NCBI GenBank assembly: GCA_028023455.1
Contig: JAQFVV010006312.1
Span: 686,001 to 750,000 of the forward strand
From: Epiperipatus broadwayi
Lineage: Eukaryota; Onychophora; Udeonychophora; Euonychophora; Peripatidae
Length of the DNA stretch: 64,000 nucleotides
Direction: 5' to 3'
The notes below the pieces were generated by a model. That model was not told where the DNA came from, ran no database searches, and saw only the letters and a list, made by a program, of their open reading frames with translations. A program made the position numbers and the translations under genes. This document shows, piece by piece, positions 24,300 through 33,860 of the stretch (its first letter is position 1; each line of letters starts with the position of its first letter).

Positions 24300-24735
24300 G
24301 TGTGATAGGCCCATATTTGTAAAATTACATCTTCATTGGATTGGACATGTAAAATGAATGAGCAGTGGAAGACTTTTTAAAGGGATGTTTTATGGTGTAT
24401 GCGAGCATGATGTCTTATGGGGAAAGTAGACTCCATCTATATTATGAGGATTATCTCAAAAACATCCTAAAGAAGTGCAATATTGATTATTTCTATTGGG
24501 AAGATATGAAGTAATTCAGAAAGAAAAGTTTTCTGCTGAGGAAACTAAAAAACAGCAACACATAAACAGAAAATTGGACCAGCATTTCTATATGTGGATG
24601 TATTTGTGGTTTACAAATGGATTTGTATAATCATCACAAAACTCATTTCTAAAGATTTTTTCTTCTCTCCTTTCTTTCTTTTCTTTATGAGTTGAAATGG
24701 ACATACTCACTTACGAGTAGCTGTTGATTATTATT
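24300..24735 (+). pseudogene. 3' fragment of a second LINE family (RT C-terminus and zinc finger)
   Basis: Translating the plus strand across stops gives LHWIGHVK, MSSGRLFKGMFYG, KCNIDYFYWEDMK, then ENWTSISI and CGCICGLQMDLYNHHKTH. This follows the usual order at the C-terminus of many invertebrate non-LTR elements: RW.GHV.RM, ..RLPK.LLYGEL, ..CNID...WE, and a final C2H2-type finger ending in HxxxH. It differs from the RTE family here. At least three stops and a frameshift disable it. 3' sequence to about 24730 (CTTACGAGTAGCTGTTG) is shared with the 54.2-kb fragment. Confidence 0.65.
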
Positions 24736-25795
24736 TGCATATAATTTATTTTACTTTAATAATAATGATACTTAATAATAATGATACTTATGAACTAAGT
24801 TTTTCTTTGCTTGGTTGGATTTTTATTACTTAAAATGCAATCTGGTTAAAGATGAGATTAAATTACTTAATCAAAGATTCATTGATAATATTTAACATTG
24901 AGAAAATTAAAGATAATTGATCAGTTCCTTAAAAGAACATAATATTATTAATATTTTAAAAAATATATTAACAAAGATTACAGAAAAAAGAAAACGGAAA
25001 AAATTACTTTTTGAAGAGGTTGTATATGAGATATTTAGATCTACTACCACATATGTATAACAGACCAAACTGTAAACATTTTTTCTTTAATTAAATCCTG
25101 TATTTCTGAAATTTAATTAAATAGATGTTAAATTTATTTGTTTAAATTTTTGTATGTTCAATTTCATACCACATTTCCTGCATTTTGTTGCAAATTGATA
25201 AATCCCAATCTTCAATTCAAGCTGCCAGGAAAACTATTGAAACTCCAAAATCATGTGATACATTATCCAAATGCTTAGAATCTTTTCTTTTTAAATCTTT
25301 CTATCATATCAAAATATAAATAATATATATAAAATATTATATAAATATAATAATTGCTTTTATTTATTGTACACAAAAGCCAGATAATTGATTTCTTCAA
25401 TCACAATTAGGGTTTTATATTTAGCTCAAAATAAAAATATAGGCTATCCAGAAATTCATTAATTTAATTATTAATTTTTACAACTAGTGATTGAATTAAT
25501 TAATTTTTGGATGCTCCACACTTTTATTTTATTCAACTCAAATATAAAAACCCCATTGTTGGTGAAAAAACAATTATTTTTGGCTTTTTAATACAAAATA
25601 AGTGAAAACACTTGTTATAATATATATTATTTTTAAATTTTTAGTGCTAAAATATTTTTTATAATTATTCATATTTAAATTTAAAAATTGATTTTTGGTA
25701 CACATTAAATAAAAGTGTTATTTATAAAATATTATGTATATATATTGTTTTATAACTTTTTAGTATTTGGATCTTTTTCATAATTATTCCTTTAA
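24736..25795. other. AT-rich spacer
   Basis: No recognisable feature; very high A/T content with short direct repeats such as TAATAATGATACT twice at about 24759-24790. Confidence 0.5.
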
Positions 25796-25799
25796 TGGC

Positions 25800-26245
25800 C
25801 AAGCTTCAATTTGCTCCTCTCCCCAATTCTTCAGCTTTCTATATCATTAAAAATCCAAGTATGGAATTTTCAAACCCCTTTCTGATGACAATAATAATTG
25901 GCATTAGCAAGGGCTTTGAGCATTCATTTCTTGGATTTTTAATGGTATTGATGGCTGAAGAGTTGAAGAGTGGAGAAGATTGAAGATTGTCAATTAAAGT
26001 TTGAAGATTTTCTATCTTACTATAAACTGAGCACTGATTGTATATACATGTGGGAGATAGTGATCTGGACCAACTGATGAGTACTGGTTCAGTATGAAAT
26101 ATATTGAGATAATTTATTTTTTTCACATGTATGTGGTTATGTGTATCAATTATATAAGATGGATTGAATAGCTGTGGGGAGTTTAAAAGTCTGAGTTCAA
26201 GTCTCTTATAATTACATTAATCTTAGTATAGGCAATATACATGTG
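25800..26245 (+). mobile_element. Hammerhead-bearing repeat family, cluster II (one unit with a short inverted lead)
   Basis: One unit in the orientation of the inverted unit of cluster I. The left end is a local foldback: CTTCAGCTTTCTATATCATT and AAAATCCAAG (about 25830-25860) mirror CTTGGATTTTTAATGG and TTGATGGCTGAAG (about 25930-25965). The ribozyme-like motif is at 26056-26116, followed by AATAGCTGTGGGGAG (A-box-like) and GAGTTCAAGTCTC (B-box-like) at about 26167-26204. No coding capacity; short open frames here simply reflect the foldback. Confidence 0.7.
26056..26116 (+). ncRNA. Hammerhead-like ribozyme motif 4 (core intact)
   Basis: Plus strand: GTGATC-TGG-ACCAA, CTGATGA (26074-26080), stem II GTACT/AGTAT around loop GGTTC, GAAA (26096-26099), then TATATTGAG. 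The third stem II pair is A-T here but G-C in motifs 5-7, a compensated change. The stem III segment is about three nucleotides shorter than in the other copies, and the outer stem I pairs poorly, so activity is uncertain. Confidence 0.65.
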
Positions 26246-26534
26246 TTTAAATATTAAAAGTGTAATGGTGCTCCCATTCTTATTTATTAATGTTCTAGAA
26301 ATTATTCAAGAACCACATTAGCCCTGAGAAATATAAACAAGATTTTTATTGCAATATTAGCTGACCATATTTGTGAATAATTTAGATAAAAGTTTTTTTT
26401 AAAGATTTTTTAAAAAAAAAATCACATCCATTTGATTTATTGTGTATAGACTAAAATAACTTTTTCCCTTTGAAAACCTTCACTGCTATATATATATATA
26501 TTAATGCTAATGTCTAACTAGTTGCATGTAAATT

Positions 26535-26770
26535 TCATCATCACACCTTTCATGCTTAAACAAAAGCATAGAATATTATAGAAACTGTTGTCAAGGCAAC
26601 ATTAGAAATGAAATAAATGGAATCCTTTCTAATTGTAGTGTTACTTCAACAAAAGATTTCCATAATATTCTATGATTTGTTTAAGCATGAAGACTTTGAA
26701 GATAGTGTTGCTTTGGCAACATATTGCTGTAATATTCTATTTTTTTAAGCATGGTGTCTATGGTGATATA
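26535..26770. repeat. Nested foldback element (three related arms)
   Basis: CATGCTTAAACAAAAGCATA then GAATATTATAG (about 26549-26582) is mirrored twice: at about 26660-26690 (ATATTCTATGATTTGTTTAA then GCATG) and at about 26731-26755 (AATATTCTATTTTTTTAAGC). AAACTGTTGTCAAGGCAAC (about 26581) also has an imperfect mirror, GTTGCTTTGGCAAC, near 26707, and its exact reverse complement occurs near 32018. Confidence 0.6.
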
Positions 26771-26924
26771 ATTTACAGCATCAATAAAAACATATGATTC
26801 TATTAAAAGCAATGGATGACTCTTATATTATAATGGCAATATTTCACTTTATGAAAAGTGCAATTTAATCACTTTATAAAAACTGATATGATTAATATAT
26901 TTCCTTCATTAATATGTTTAGATT

Positions 26925-27840
26925 TCAATAGGGTGTGAGTCCTGAGGAATACCTGCAGAACTTTTAAAATATGATGGTAATATTTTTGTTTCAAATTACT
27001 GTGATAGTTTAGGAATAATATGGATTTCTGAAATTGTGCCATATCATCTTAAAAATGTTTCCATTGTTTCAATTAAAGAAATTAAAAAGATAGAAAAGTC
27101 TATAATAATTATTATGGAATATCATGGGTATTTATTACAATGAAAATATTTTCAGGATTTTACTGAATGGTTAACTTTTTGCCTGTATATGAATGGTTAG
27201 CAGAGACTCATAGCGCTTTAAAAAAACAAAAACTTCACTGTAAACATAGTTTTGTCATTAGACAAATGTATGAAAAGTATAATAAGTAAAAAATAATATT
27301 TATGTATTGTTTTTATTGATTTAGTCAAAATATTTGATCAGTTAATTGAAATTTTTTTGGCAATGTTGAAAATAGTTGGTTAGTCATGGAAGTTTATCTT
27401 TATTAAAGAGGTTTACTTGAAATGACAATAAGTCTATATAACAGCTTCTTAAAGCAGGCATTAATATATAATATAGATATAATAATGATATTTTAGGTGA
27501 ACTTTTTAAAGTATAAAACAAAATTTTCAGTTTTTTAGCTTTTAGTTTAGGTGGTTATTAACTTGAGAATGTAAATCGATTTAAATATTTTGATAATTTT
27601 TAAAGTAAAAACATGACTTACATTAAAAGCTAGAGTTGTTTCGTTGTCAAATTTTTTTTACATAAAACTGAGATTTGGATTTTCTATCAGTGTAATGTAA
27701 AGACATTAGAAAATTGTCATTTAAATATACTTTATAATATTCTGAAAGTATAATGCATAATTTTTATCAGTTGATATGACCTGAATTTTAGGGATGTAGT
27801 CATATTAAATTCGCTGTTATAAAAACTAATTTTTATCAGA
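26925..27840 (+). pseudogene. Decayed reverse transcriptase of the second LINE family
   Basis: Translating across stops gives the RT motif order: GIPAELLKYDGN (27.0 kb), IWISEIVPYHLKNVSIV, a degraded NYRGIS region, RILLNGL, then IVFIDLVKIFDQLIEIF (motif A; the family usually has FIDLTKAFDSVNR), MLKIVG, and near 27670 TEIWIFYQCNVKTLENCHLN, matching the ETW..Y.....KL...H segment after the palm. The YADD region is not recognisable. Codons are riddled with stops. The matching zinc-finger tail appears at 28795, after an interrupting foldback repeat. Confidence 0.65.
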
Positions 27841-28111
27841 TCTGATATGTGAAATAAATAATAATAAACTTTAAATAAACTTGATTATGCTTTTCATAAT
27901 GGAAACAAATATCATTTAAACTATCAAGATCTTTTTTGTACTCTACAAAGGTGTAATATAGATTGCATTCATCAGTTGTATGCCATTGATTGAAATAATA
28001 CAATAAAGAGCTATAATTAAATAAAATGTTGAAATCTTCAGAAAAAAAAATTCTAAAAAAATAATAATTAAAGTGATCAATCCAAAATAGTAAATAAATA
28101 AGGAGCAAACT

Positions 28112-28760
28112 GTGATATACATATATAAACAAAACAAGTTATAAATTTTGTAACTTGCTATAGCTTGCATTTTATGTTCACTAACTGGAGCTTTACCAAT
28201 AGCTCACTATCAAGCTTAGTTTACATAAACATTGAGAGAGATAGAATTCAATATCTCTTTCAAATTGTCTCCAACGTTTAAAACATGGTTTCAAGCTAGT
28301 TGGCTCATGTCAGTAAAGGGTAGGAAACCAGAAACTAGATCTAAATTCCAACTCTACTAAACAGAATTTATGAAACACATTTCTATCAGTTTGAAAGCAC
28401 AAATTTTTCAGATACATAAATATCATCAAATCCAGTCAAACAAACTAGATAGCTATATGGGTCTGAATTCAGTCCAGTTTCACCATATAGTAAAAACCTC
28501 TGCAATCTATATCATCGCAAAAACCTTCAAGAGTGCATATATGATAAACAAAACAAGTTATAAATTTCGTAACTTGCTATAGCTTGCATTTTATGTTCAC
28601 TGGTCTTCCTACCCTTTACTGACATGAGCCAACTAGCTTAAAACCATGGTTTAAAGGTTGGAGACAATTTGAAAGAGATATTAAATTCTATCTCTCTCAG
28701 TATTTATGTAAACTAAGCTTGATAGTGAGCTATTGGTAAAGCTCCATCTAGTTAACACAT
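28112..28760. repeat. Inverted-repeat element interrupting the LINE
   Basis: Arms of about 145 bp: 28184-28328 (AACTGGAGCTTTACCAATAG to CAGTAAAGGGTAGGAA) and 28607-28752 (its reverse complement) around ~280 bp. In addition a ~55-bp direct repeat, AAACAAAACAAGTTATAAAT and onward, occurs at 28126 and 28546. Direct plus inverted copies of one segment suggest a truncated inverted-tandem insertion. No coding capacity. Confidence 0.7.
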
Positions 28761-28795
28761 ACACATACACACACACATATATATATATATATATG
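28750..28795. repeat. CA/TA microsatellite
   Basis: (CACATA)n passing into (CA)n and (TA)n at the right edge of the inverted-repeat element. Confidence 0.85.
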
Positions 28796-28890
28796 GATGT
28801 ATGCATTTCACAGATTGATTTGTATAATTATCATAAAACTCAACTTTTATTTTTCATTCTTTGATATCAAAAAGAATGATCGTACTCTAA
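28795..28890 (+). pseudogene. Zinc-finger tail of the second LINE family
   Basis: One frame reads DLYNYHKTQLL, matching DLYNHHKTHF at the end of the 24.3-kb fragment. The preceding cysteine region is degraded. It is in line with the RT remnant at 26.9-27.8 kb and probably the same insertion, split by the foldback repeat. Confidence 0.45.
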
Positions 28891-30814
28891 TAATATTTTT
28901 AAAACGTTACATCACTGTTAAGGTCATGGTGTACTGCTTTATTGAAAGAAAAAAGCATTCATATATTTAAGTGTGTATGAATATACATAAAATATATTGT
29001 AATACTAAGATTTTACATTAACAAATAATAATCAAATAAAAACAAGCAATAATTTTGTTTAATTTTCTAACCTGTCACTCTCATTTTTTTATATTTGGTT
29101 ATCTAATATTATGGGGTACTTTTGGCAGAGGATTTTGTATACACACAATAATGGGTCAATTACTTTACATATTTTAATTATTTCACAATTCTCCAATATT
29201 TTATATTCTTCAAATGTGAAACATCAATGTTAATTTTATTATTTGAAAAGCTTTCAATAGAATTGTAAAATCAATCATTGTAAAAAAATATTTTATTAAT
29301 TTTTATGTGAAGTGATTGTTTTTACTCTTTTTTAAAAAAACATCACAAAAGAATCAAGTCATAATTGTTGCATATCTAATTAGCTGAAGAATCAAATTTT
29401 ATGCTTAGTTAATATATCAGGACGATTCTAAAGAAAACATTTTTTCTTTTTGTAAAAAAAAAAAGATATCAGCAATTTGTCATGATATATAAAGTAGTCT
29501 CTTATTTTTAAATTTTTTGTTTTTAAACCTGCTGAATTATAACATTTTACTAATAATACTAGTAATACTTGAAATGTAGTGCTAATTTAGAAAATTACAC
29601 AGAAAGAAAGTTTGCCCTCATAAGAAAGAAAGCTATAATTAATTTTGTATCTGAATTATTAGGTCTATAAAAATTAGTGTGTATGGAACAGATATTTTTC
29701 TGAAAAACAAATTTACCCCTTAAAAGCAAATTTACCAAAAAGCTATGTAAAGAGCAAACGGACAATTAGGTCATAAATTCCATTATAACTCTTTTAAGAA
29801 AAAGAGAAATATAATGATATTCACTTAACATACTGCTGAATTTATTTTTTAAAAAAACATGTTGGCCTCTTTTGTTTGAAATAAAATGTTCAATCTAGCT
29901 ATATATCAGTCCTTATTAAAGTAAGTATTATAAACAAGAGAGCTTCTATTGCAACATACTCAAAATAAATATAAATATAAAAAAATATAAAAGTAGTTTC
30001 CAGTGAGATTTTTTTAAAAAAAACTTTAGCCTAAAATTGCAAAAAAAAAAAAATTTGCAAAACTCATTTTATTTAAATACAGATTTGAGTGCTATTTTCC
30101 TATATTTAAAATCTTAATGGTCTAATTGTTATATTCAAGAAGATGGTAATTTATAGAGAAGGATCCCAAAAGCTGAATTATTTATCTTCAACAAACAATG
30201 TTTAACATGTTTGTATAATATATCTGTAATCTAATGTATTTCTGCTTACGTTGTTATATAAGGTGAAATGCAACACATTAGGAAAAATATTATTATTGAT
30301 AATTTTTTACTATTTGTATAATTTATAAAAGAGAAAAACTTTTTGAAAAAATTGAATGTTGGAATGTATATATGTGTATATGAGATCATAACATTAATTT
30401 ATTAATGTCTCTTTAGACTAATAACTTATATGTGCACACAATATATATACTTATTCATATCAAAGATAGAATAAAATAATTTTTAGAAGATTATAATTAA
30501 CTATTGGCATTCATTTTATTTTCTAAAGTTTGCATAATATCCTTTTGTGAGTTTCCATTTCTGAAAATTATAATTACCACTTGAATATAACTTTCTACTT
30601 TTTATAAATGAATTAATTATCTATTAACTTGATAATTTTCAGATTTTTTAGAAAATGTGGTTTATTTATTCTGAAAAAGCACACTGCTTCAGCCACTTTA
30701 CATTGCTCTTTTGCCATTAATATAAATGATATTAGTGCAGGAGTTTTTTTAAAAAGCAATTTAATTTTTAAAAAAATCTGAGGAAGCCAGTGTGGTAGGA
30801 TAAATTAGCCTAGA
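28891..30814. other. AT-rich spacer
   Basis: Nothing recognisable on either strand; A/T homopolymers only. Confidence 0.5.
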
Positions 30815-30815
30815 T

Positions 30816-30905
30816 CTAGGGTCGGGAATATTTTTACTCAGAGATCAATTTTGGCAAAAACATAGAAAAATTAAAATTTAGAGAGCTGCAACTTGAAATC
30901 AATTT
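30816..30905 (+). mobile_element. hAT-like left terminus (tentative)
   Basis: AGGGTCGGGAATATTTTTAC then TCAGAGATCA resembles the common hAT terminal sequence AGGGGTCGGCAACC, followed by the AGAGCC-rich subterminal region; AGAGAGCTGCAACTTG follows at about 30879. No transposase is seen. It could be an isolated short derivative. Confidence 0.4.
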
Positions 30906-31142
30906 CATTCATTCTTTATATATTTAATAACATTAAGTATGCATATTCAAAATTTCAACAACTATTAAGCTTGCATATAGTATTTTTGTGGGTGAAGCAA
31001 AAAGGAAAAAAAATTCTTTTTTGAAAAAATCTTTTAATTAGAACCTTTTCCCCCTAAATTTCTAGTAAGTACAATAGTTTTGCATTATAAAATTTATCAG
31101 TGAAAAAAATCATTTACATAAATATGAAGTTATAATGTAATA

Positions 31143-31405
31143 ACTGAAACACAGGCTTATTATATACCTGTGTCTATATATGTAATATAGGGTATGTGAG
31201 CACAGACTTTCACAAGATCCACCACTCTCCACTCTATCTAATAACACTGATACACTCAAGCACATATATGCTGAAAAGATAAATAATCACCAATATATGT
31301 ATTTCATGCTAAACCAGCAATCATCAGTTGGTCCAGATTATCATCTCCCACACATATATACTATAAGTGCTCAGATATATATTAAGATAGACAATCTTCA
31401 TACTT
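31143..31405 (-). mobile_element. Hammerhead-bearing repeat family, truncated unit
   Basis: Aligned with the unit at 32859 from CTGAAACACAGGCTTATTAT onward, through the ribozyme-like motif to TTCATACTTTAATG, where similarity stops. It lacks the half of the unit that follows in cluster III. Read on the minus strand, the ribozyme motif precedes the A/B-box region. Confidence 0.7.
31280..31346 (-). ncRNA. Hammerhead-like ribozyme motif 5 (core intact, best stems)
   Basis: Minus strand: outer stem I ATAATC, bulge TGG, inner ACCAA, CTGATGA (31327-31321), stem II TTGCT/AGCAT with loop GGTTT (base pair at the core is T-T), GAAA (31305-31302), stem III A-T/T-A with an ACAT loop, A as the nucleotide before cleavage, then TTGGT and GATTAT. 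Both stem I segments pair perfectly. The stem III of about two pairs matches the minimal hammerheads known from Penelope-like elements and retrozymes, which often act as dimers. Confidence 0.7.
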
Positions 31406-31631
31406 TAATGTTAATACTGTATATAAATTTACTAATGTGACTTTTGAACTATTATATTTTGAGTCAATTTGTTCAAATTTGAAGTATATTTCATGCATAT
31501 TATTAATAATAAAGCCTTCAGACTTGAATCAATCAGTATGTCCCTTGTCACAATAATTTATACACATTTGTATTAATTAAATAATAAAATTAATTCAATG
31601 AGTTACAAATTATATATTATACAAATTATAA

Positions 31632-32095
31632 TTATTTAGTGTCTATATAAGTTTATTAGACCATTAATAAAAGTGGTATTCCACTTTTATTGTTAAGAGG
31701 AGGTTGCCTTGACTATAGTTTGAAATTGTTGATTGTATTGATATCAGAATTGTCTAAGTGTTGACTGGTTTTTAATGATTACTTACAGGTTGAGAATTAT
31801 TACACTTTTTATTTAAGTAATACTTTGGTGTAATTTGAAATTTATAATTGCAGCTTATAATGTTATAATTGACTATTTATTTACCTCTTTAACAAAGTTT
31901 ATTTAAACTTCTTTGTATCAATAATTTCAATCTATGTGGCCAAGTTGCAATCTTTAGTGTCAATATAAGTATATTAAACTATTAATAAAGGTGGGATTCC
32001 ACCTTTATTGTTAGAAGGAGGTTGCCTTGACAACAGTTTAAAATTGTTCATTATATTGATATTGGGATTATCTAAGTGTTGATTGGATTTTAAAA
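31632..32095. repeat. Two direct repeats (~150 bp each, 316 bp apart)
   Basis: 31639 TTAGTGTCTATATAAGTTTA and 31955 TTAGTGTCAATATAAGTATA begin two copies that continue through a hairpin (AATAAAAGTGG-TATT-CCACTTTTATT in the first; AATAAAGGTGG-GATT-CCACCTTTATT in the second), GGAGGTTGCCTTGAC and TCTAAGTGTTGA. The hairpin stem shows a compensated A-T to G-C change between copies. No coding capacity. Confidence 0.7.
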
Positions 32096-32164
32096 TTATA
32101 TATTAGTATACAAAAATAAAACATTTTATAACGTATTAAACTTTTAATAAAATTTATATATATA

Positions 32165-32262
32165 TATTATCCAAAATAAGACAGCCTGCATTTTTCCACT
32201 AAAGAGCCATCTGTGGCTCCAAAGTCACTGGTTCCCAATACCTGACCAAAATATAAGGCATT
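32165..32262 (-). mobile_element. hAT-like right terminus (tentative)
   Basis: AAAGAGCCATCTGTGGCTCC then GGTTCCCAATACCTGACC resembles the hAT end pattern AGAGCCGCATGTGGCTC..GGTTGCCGACCCC. With the opposite-facing end at 30816 it could bound a ~1.4-kb non-autonomous element. The two termini match each other only approximately. Confidence 0.35.
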
Positions 32263-32855
32263 ACTGTATTGTATATTACAGAAAAATAATTCCCAGAAAA
32301 CTTTACTTTTTCCTGGTCTAGTTTCTATACAAAGTTTTTGGGTTAAAAGTAGTGTGATTTTTTGCTTGATTATACAATATTTTTGATTATTCTTATAATC
32401 TAATTGATTGAGTATTATTGAATACAAAAAGAAATATACATATAAGCTTTCAACTTTTCCATTTATTTTTAAAAATAGAACTAATAAATTTGTCTGTAAT
32501 AAAAACAAACAAAATCTCGGCATCTACCACATCATTATCATAAATATGAATTAATTAATTCATTTCAAAAGTAAACGTTATTCACAGTAAAAGGCATAAC
32601 ACAATGGATACAAAATGTGGAGCACTATTGGGAACATATATATAGCACTCCATAGGTTATAAGGTTACATATAAAAACTCAGAAATATGTACAAAGGAAA
32701 ATATACAATTATAATAATATAATTAGAGTGAAACAGATTGTATGGTGAACGTTTTGTACAACCTCACCTAAATCATTTATTTTCAGAAACAGTGTTTACG
32801 TAAATATCATTGATGACATTTATGGTATATTGTTTTTATTTACAAATCAGTTTTT
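32263..32855. other. AT-rich spacer
   Basis: No recognisable gene; the open minus-strand frame ending near 32167 is read-through of the hAT-like end plus AT-rich DNA. Confidence 0.5.
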
Positions 32856-32995
32856 AACTGAAACACAGGCTTATTATATACCTCTGTCTATATATGTAAT
32901 ATATAGGGTATATGGGCACAGACTTTCAGATGACCCATCACTCTCCATTCTATCTAATAACACTGATACACTCAAATACATATATTCTGAAAAGA

Positions 32996-33064
32996 TAAAT
33001 AATTACCAATATACATATTTCATGCTAAACTAGCAATCATCAGTTGGTCCAGAATATCATCTCC
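32996..33064 (-). ncRNA. Hammerhead-like ribozyme motif 6 (core intact)
   Basis: Minus strand: ACCAA, CTGATGA (33043-33037), stem II TTGCT/AGCAT with loop AGTTT, GAAA (33021-33018), TATGTATA and TTGGT pairing with ACCAA. The outer stem I (ATATTC against AATTAT) is weakened. The two halves of the minimal stem III and loop differ slightly from motif 5 (ATGT for ACAT). Confidence 0.65.
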
Positions 33065-33303
33065 CAGCACATATATACTATAAGTGTTCAGATATATATT
33101 AAGATAGACAATCTTCATACTTTAATGGACAGGCTTCAATCTACTACTCACTCCAACTCTTCAAATGTCCATCCAATTGAAAATCTGATGATGGAATGCT
33201 TAAAGGCCACCCTGAGGCCGAGATTCTTGTTACACCCATGCTGACCTAAGGTCAATCTGAACCCCACATGTAAAGGACATAATCCATTTAATACATATGC
33301 AAG

Positions 33304-33354
33304 AATGGCATCTGAAAGTCTGGGTCATCTGAAAGTCTGGGTCATCTGAAAGTC
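33304..33354. repeat. Short tandem repeat at the inverted junction
   Basis: Three copies of GGGTCATCTGAAAGTCT-like sequence (20-bp period), the segment that in the units lies next to the B-box-like region. It sits exactly between the two opposed units. Confidence 0.85.
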
Positions 33355-33687
33355 TGTGCCCATATACCCTATATATTACATATATAGACACAGGTATATA
33401 ATAAGCCTGTGTTTCAGTTATTACATTGTAGAGATGTCTGCCCATCCTTGCATATGTATTAAATGTATTATGTCCTTTACAAGTGGGGTTCAGATTGACC
33501 TTAGGTCAGCATGGGTGTGACAAGAATCTCAGCCTCAGGGTGGCCTTCGAGCATTCCATCATCAGATTTTCAATTGGAAGGACGGTTGAAGAGTTCGAGT
33601 GTGTAGTAGATTGAAGCCTGTCCATTACAGTATGAAGATTGTCTATCTTAATATATACCTGAACACTTATAGTATATATGTGTGGGA

Positions 33688-33754
33688 GATGATAATCTGG
33701 ACCAACTTATGAGTGCTGGTTTAGCATGAAATATGTATATTGGTGATTATTTAT
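33688..33754 (+). ncRNA. Hammerhead-like ribozyme motif 7 (one core change)
   Basis: Plus strand: ATAATC-TGG-ACCAA, CTTATGA (33706-33712; the invariant G5 is T), stem II GTGCT/AGCAT, GAAA (33728-33731), TATGTATA, TTGGT and GATTAT. All stems pair well, but the G5 change should abolish cleavage. Confidence 0.65.
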
Positions 33755-33860
33755 CTTTTCAGAATATATGTACTTGAGTGTATCAGTGTTATTAGATAGA
33801 ATGGAGAGTGATGGGTCATCTGAAAGTCTGTGCCCATATACCCTATATATTAAATCAGTT

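Larger units (their letters stand above)
32856..33860. mobile_element. Hammerhead-bearing repeat family, cluster III (head-to-head pair)
   Basis: A unit at 32859-33305 (plus-strand order from CTGAAACACAGGC to AATACATATGCAAG) is followed by a reverse-complement unit at about 33345-33860. The two agree closely (for example GGTCAGCATGGGTGTGACAA against its mirror), more closely than either agrees with cluster I, so this insertion is younger. The block ATACCCTATATATTA near 33370 recurs at the far right end (33838-33852), showing the start of a further tandem unit. Confidence 0.75.

Noticed and set aside
25795-26126. Two opposed frames sharing NSSA..IIKNP-like residues
   Set aside because: Explained by the foldback at the lead of the cluster II repeat unit.
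32167-32523. 118-residue minus-strand frame
   Set aside because: No recognisable domain; it includes the hAT-like terminus and AT-rich DNA.
33186-33230. CTGATGATGGAATGC as a further hammerhead
   Set aside because: No GAAA at the right distance and no re-pairing stem I. It is part of the repeat body.
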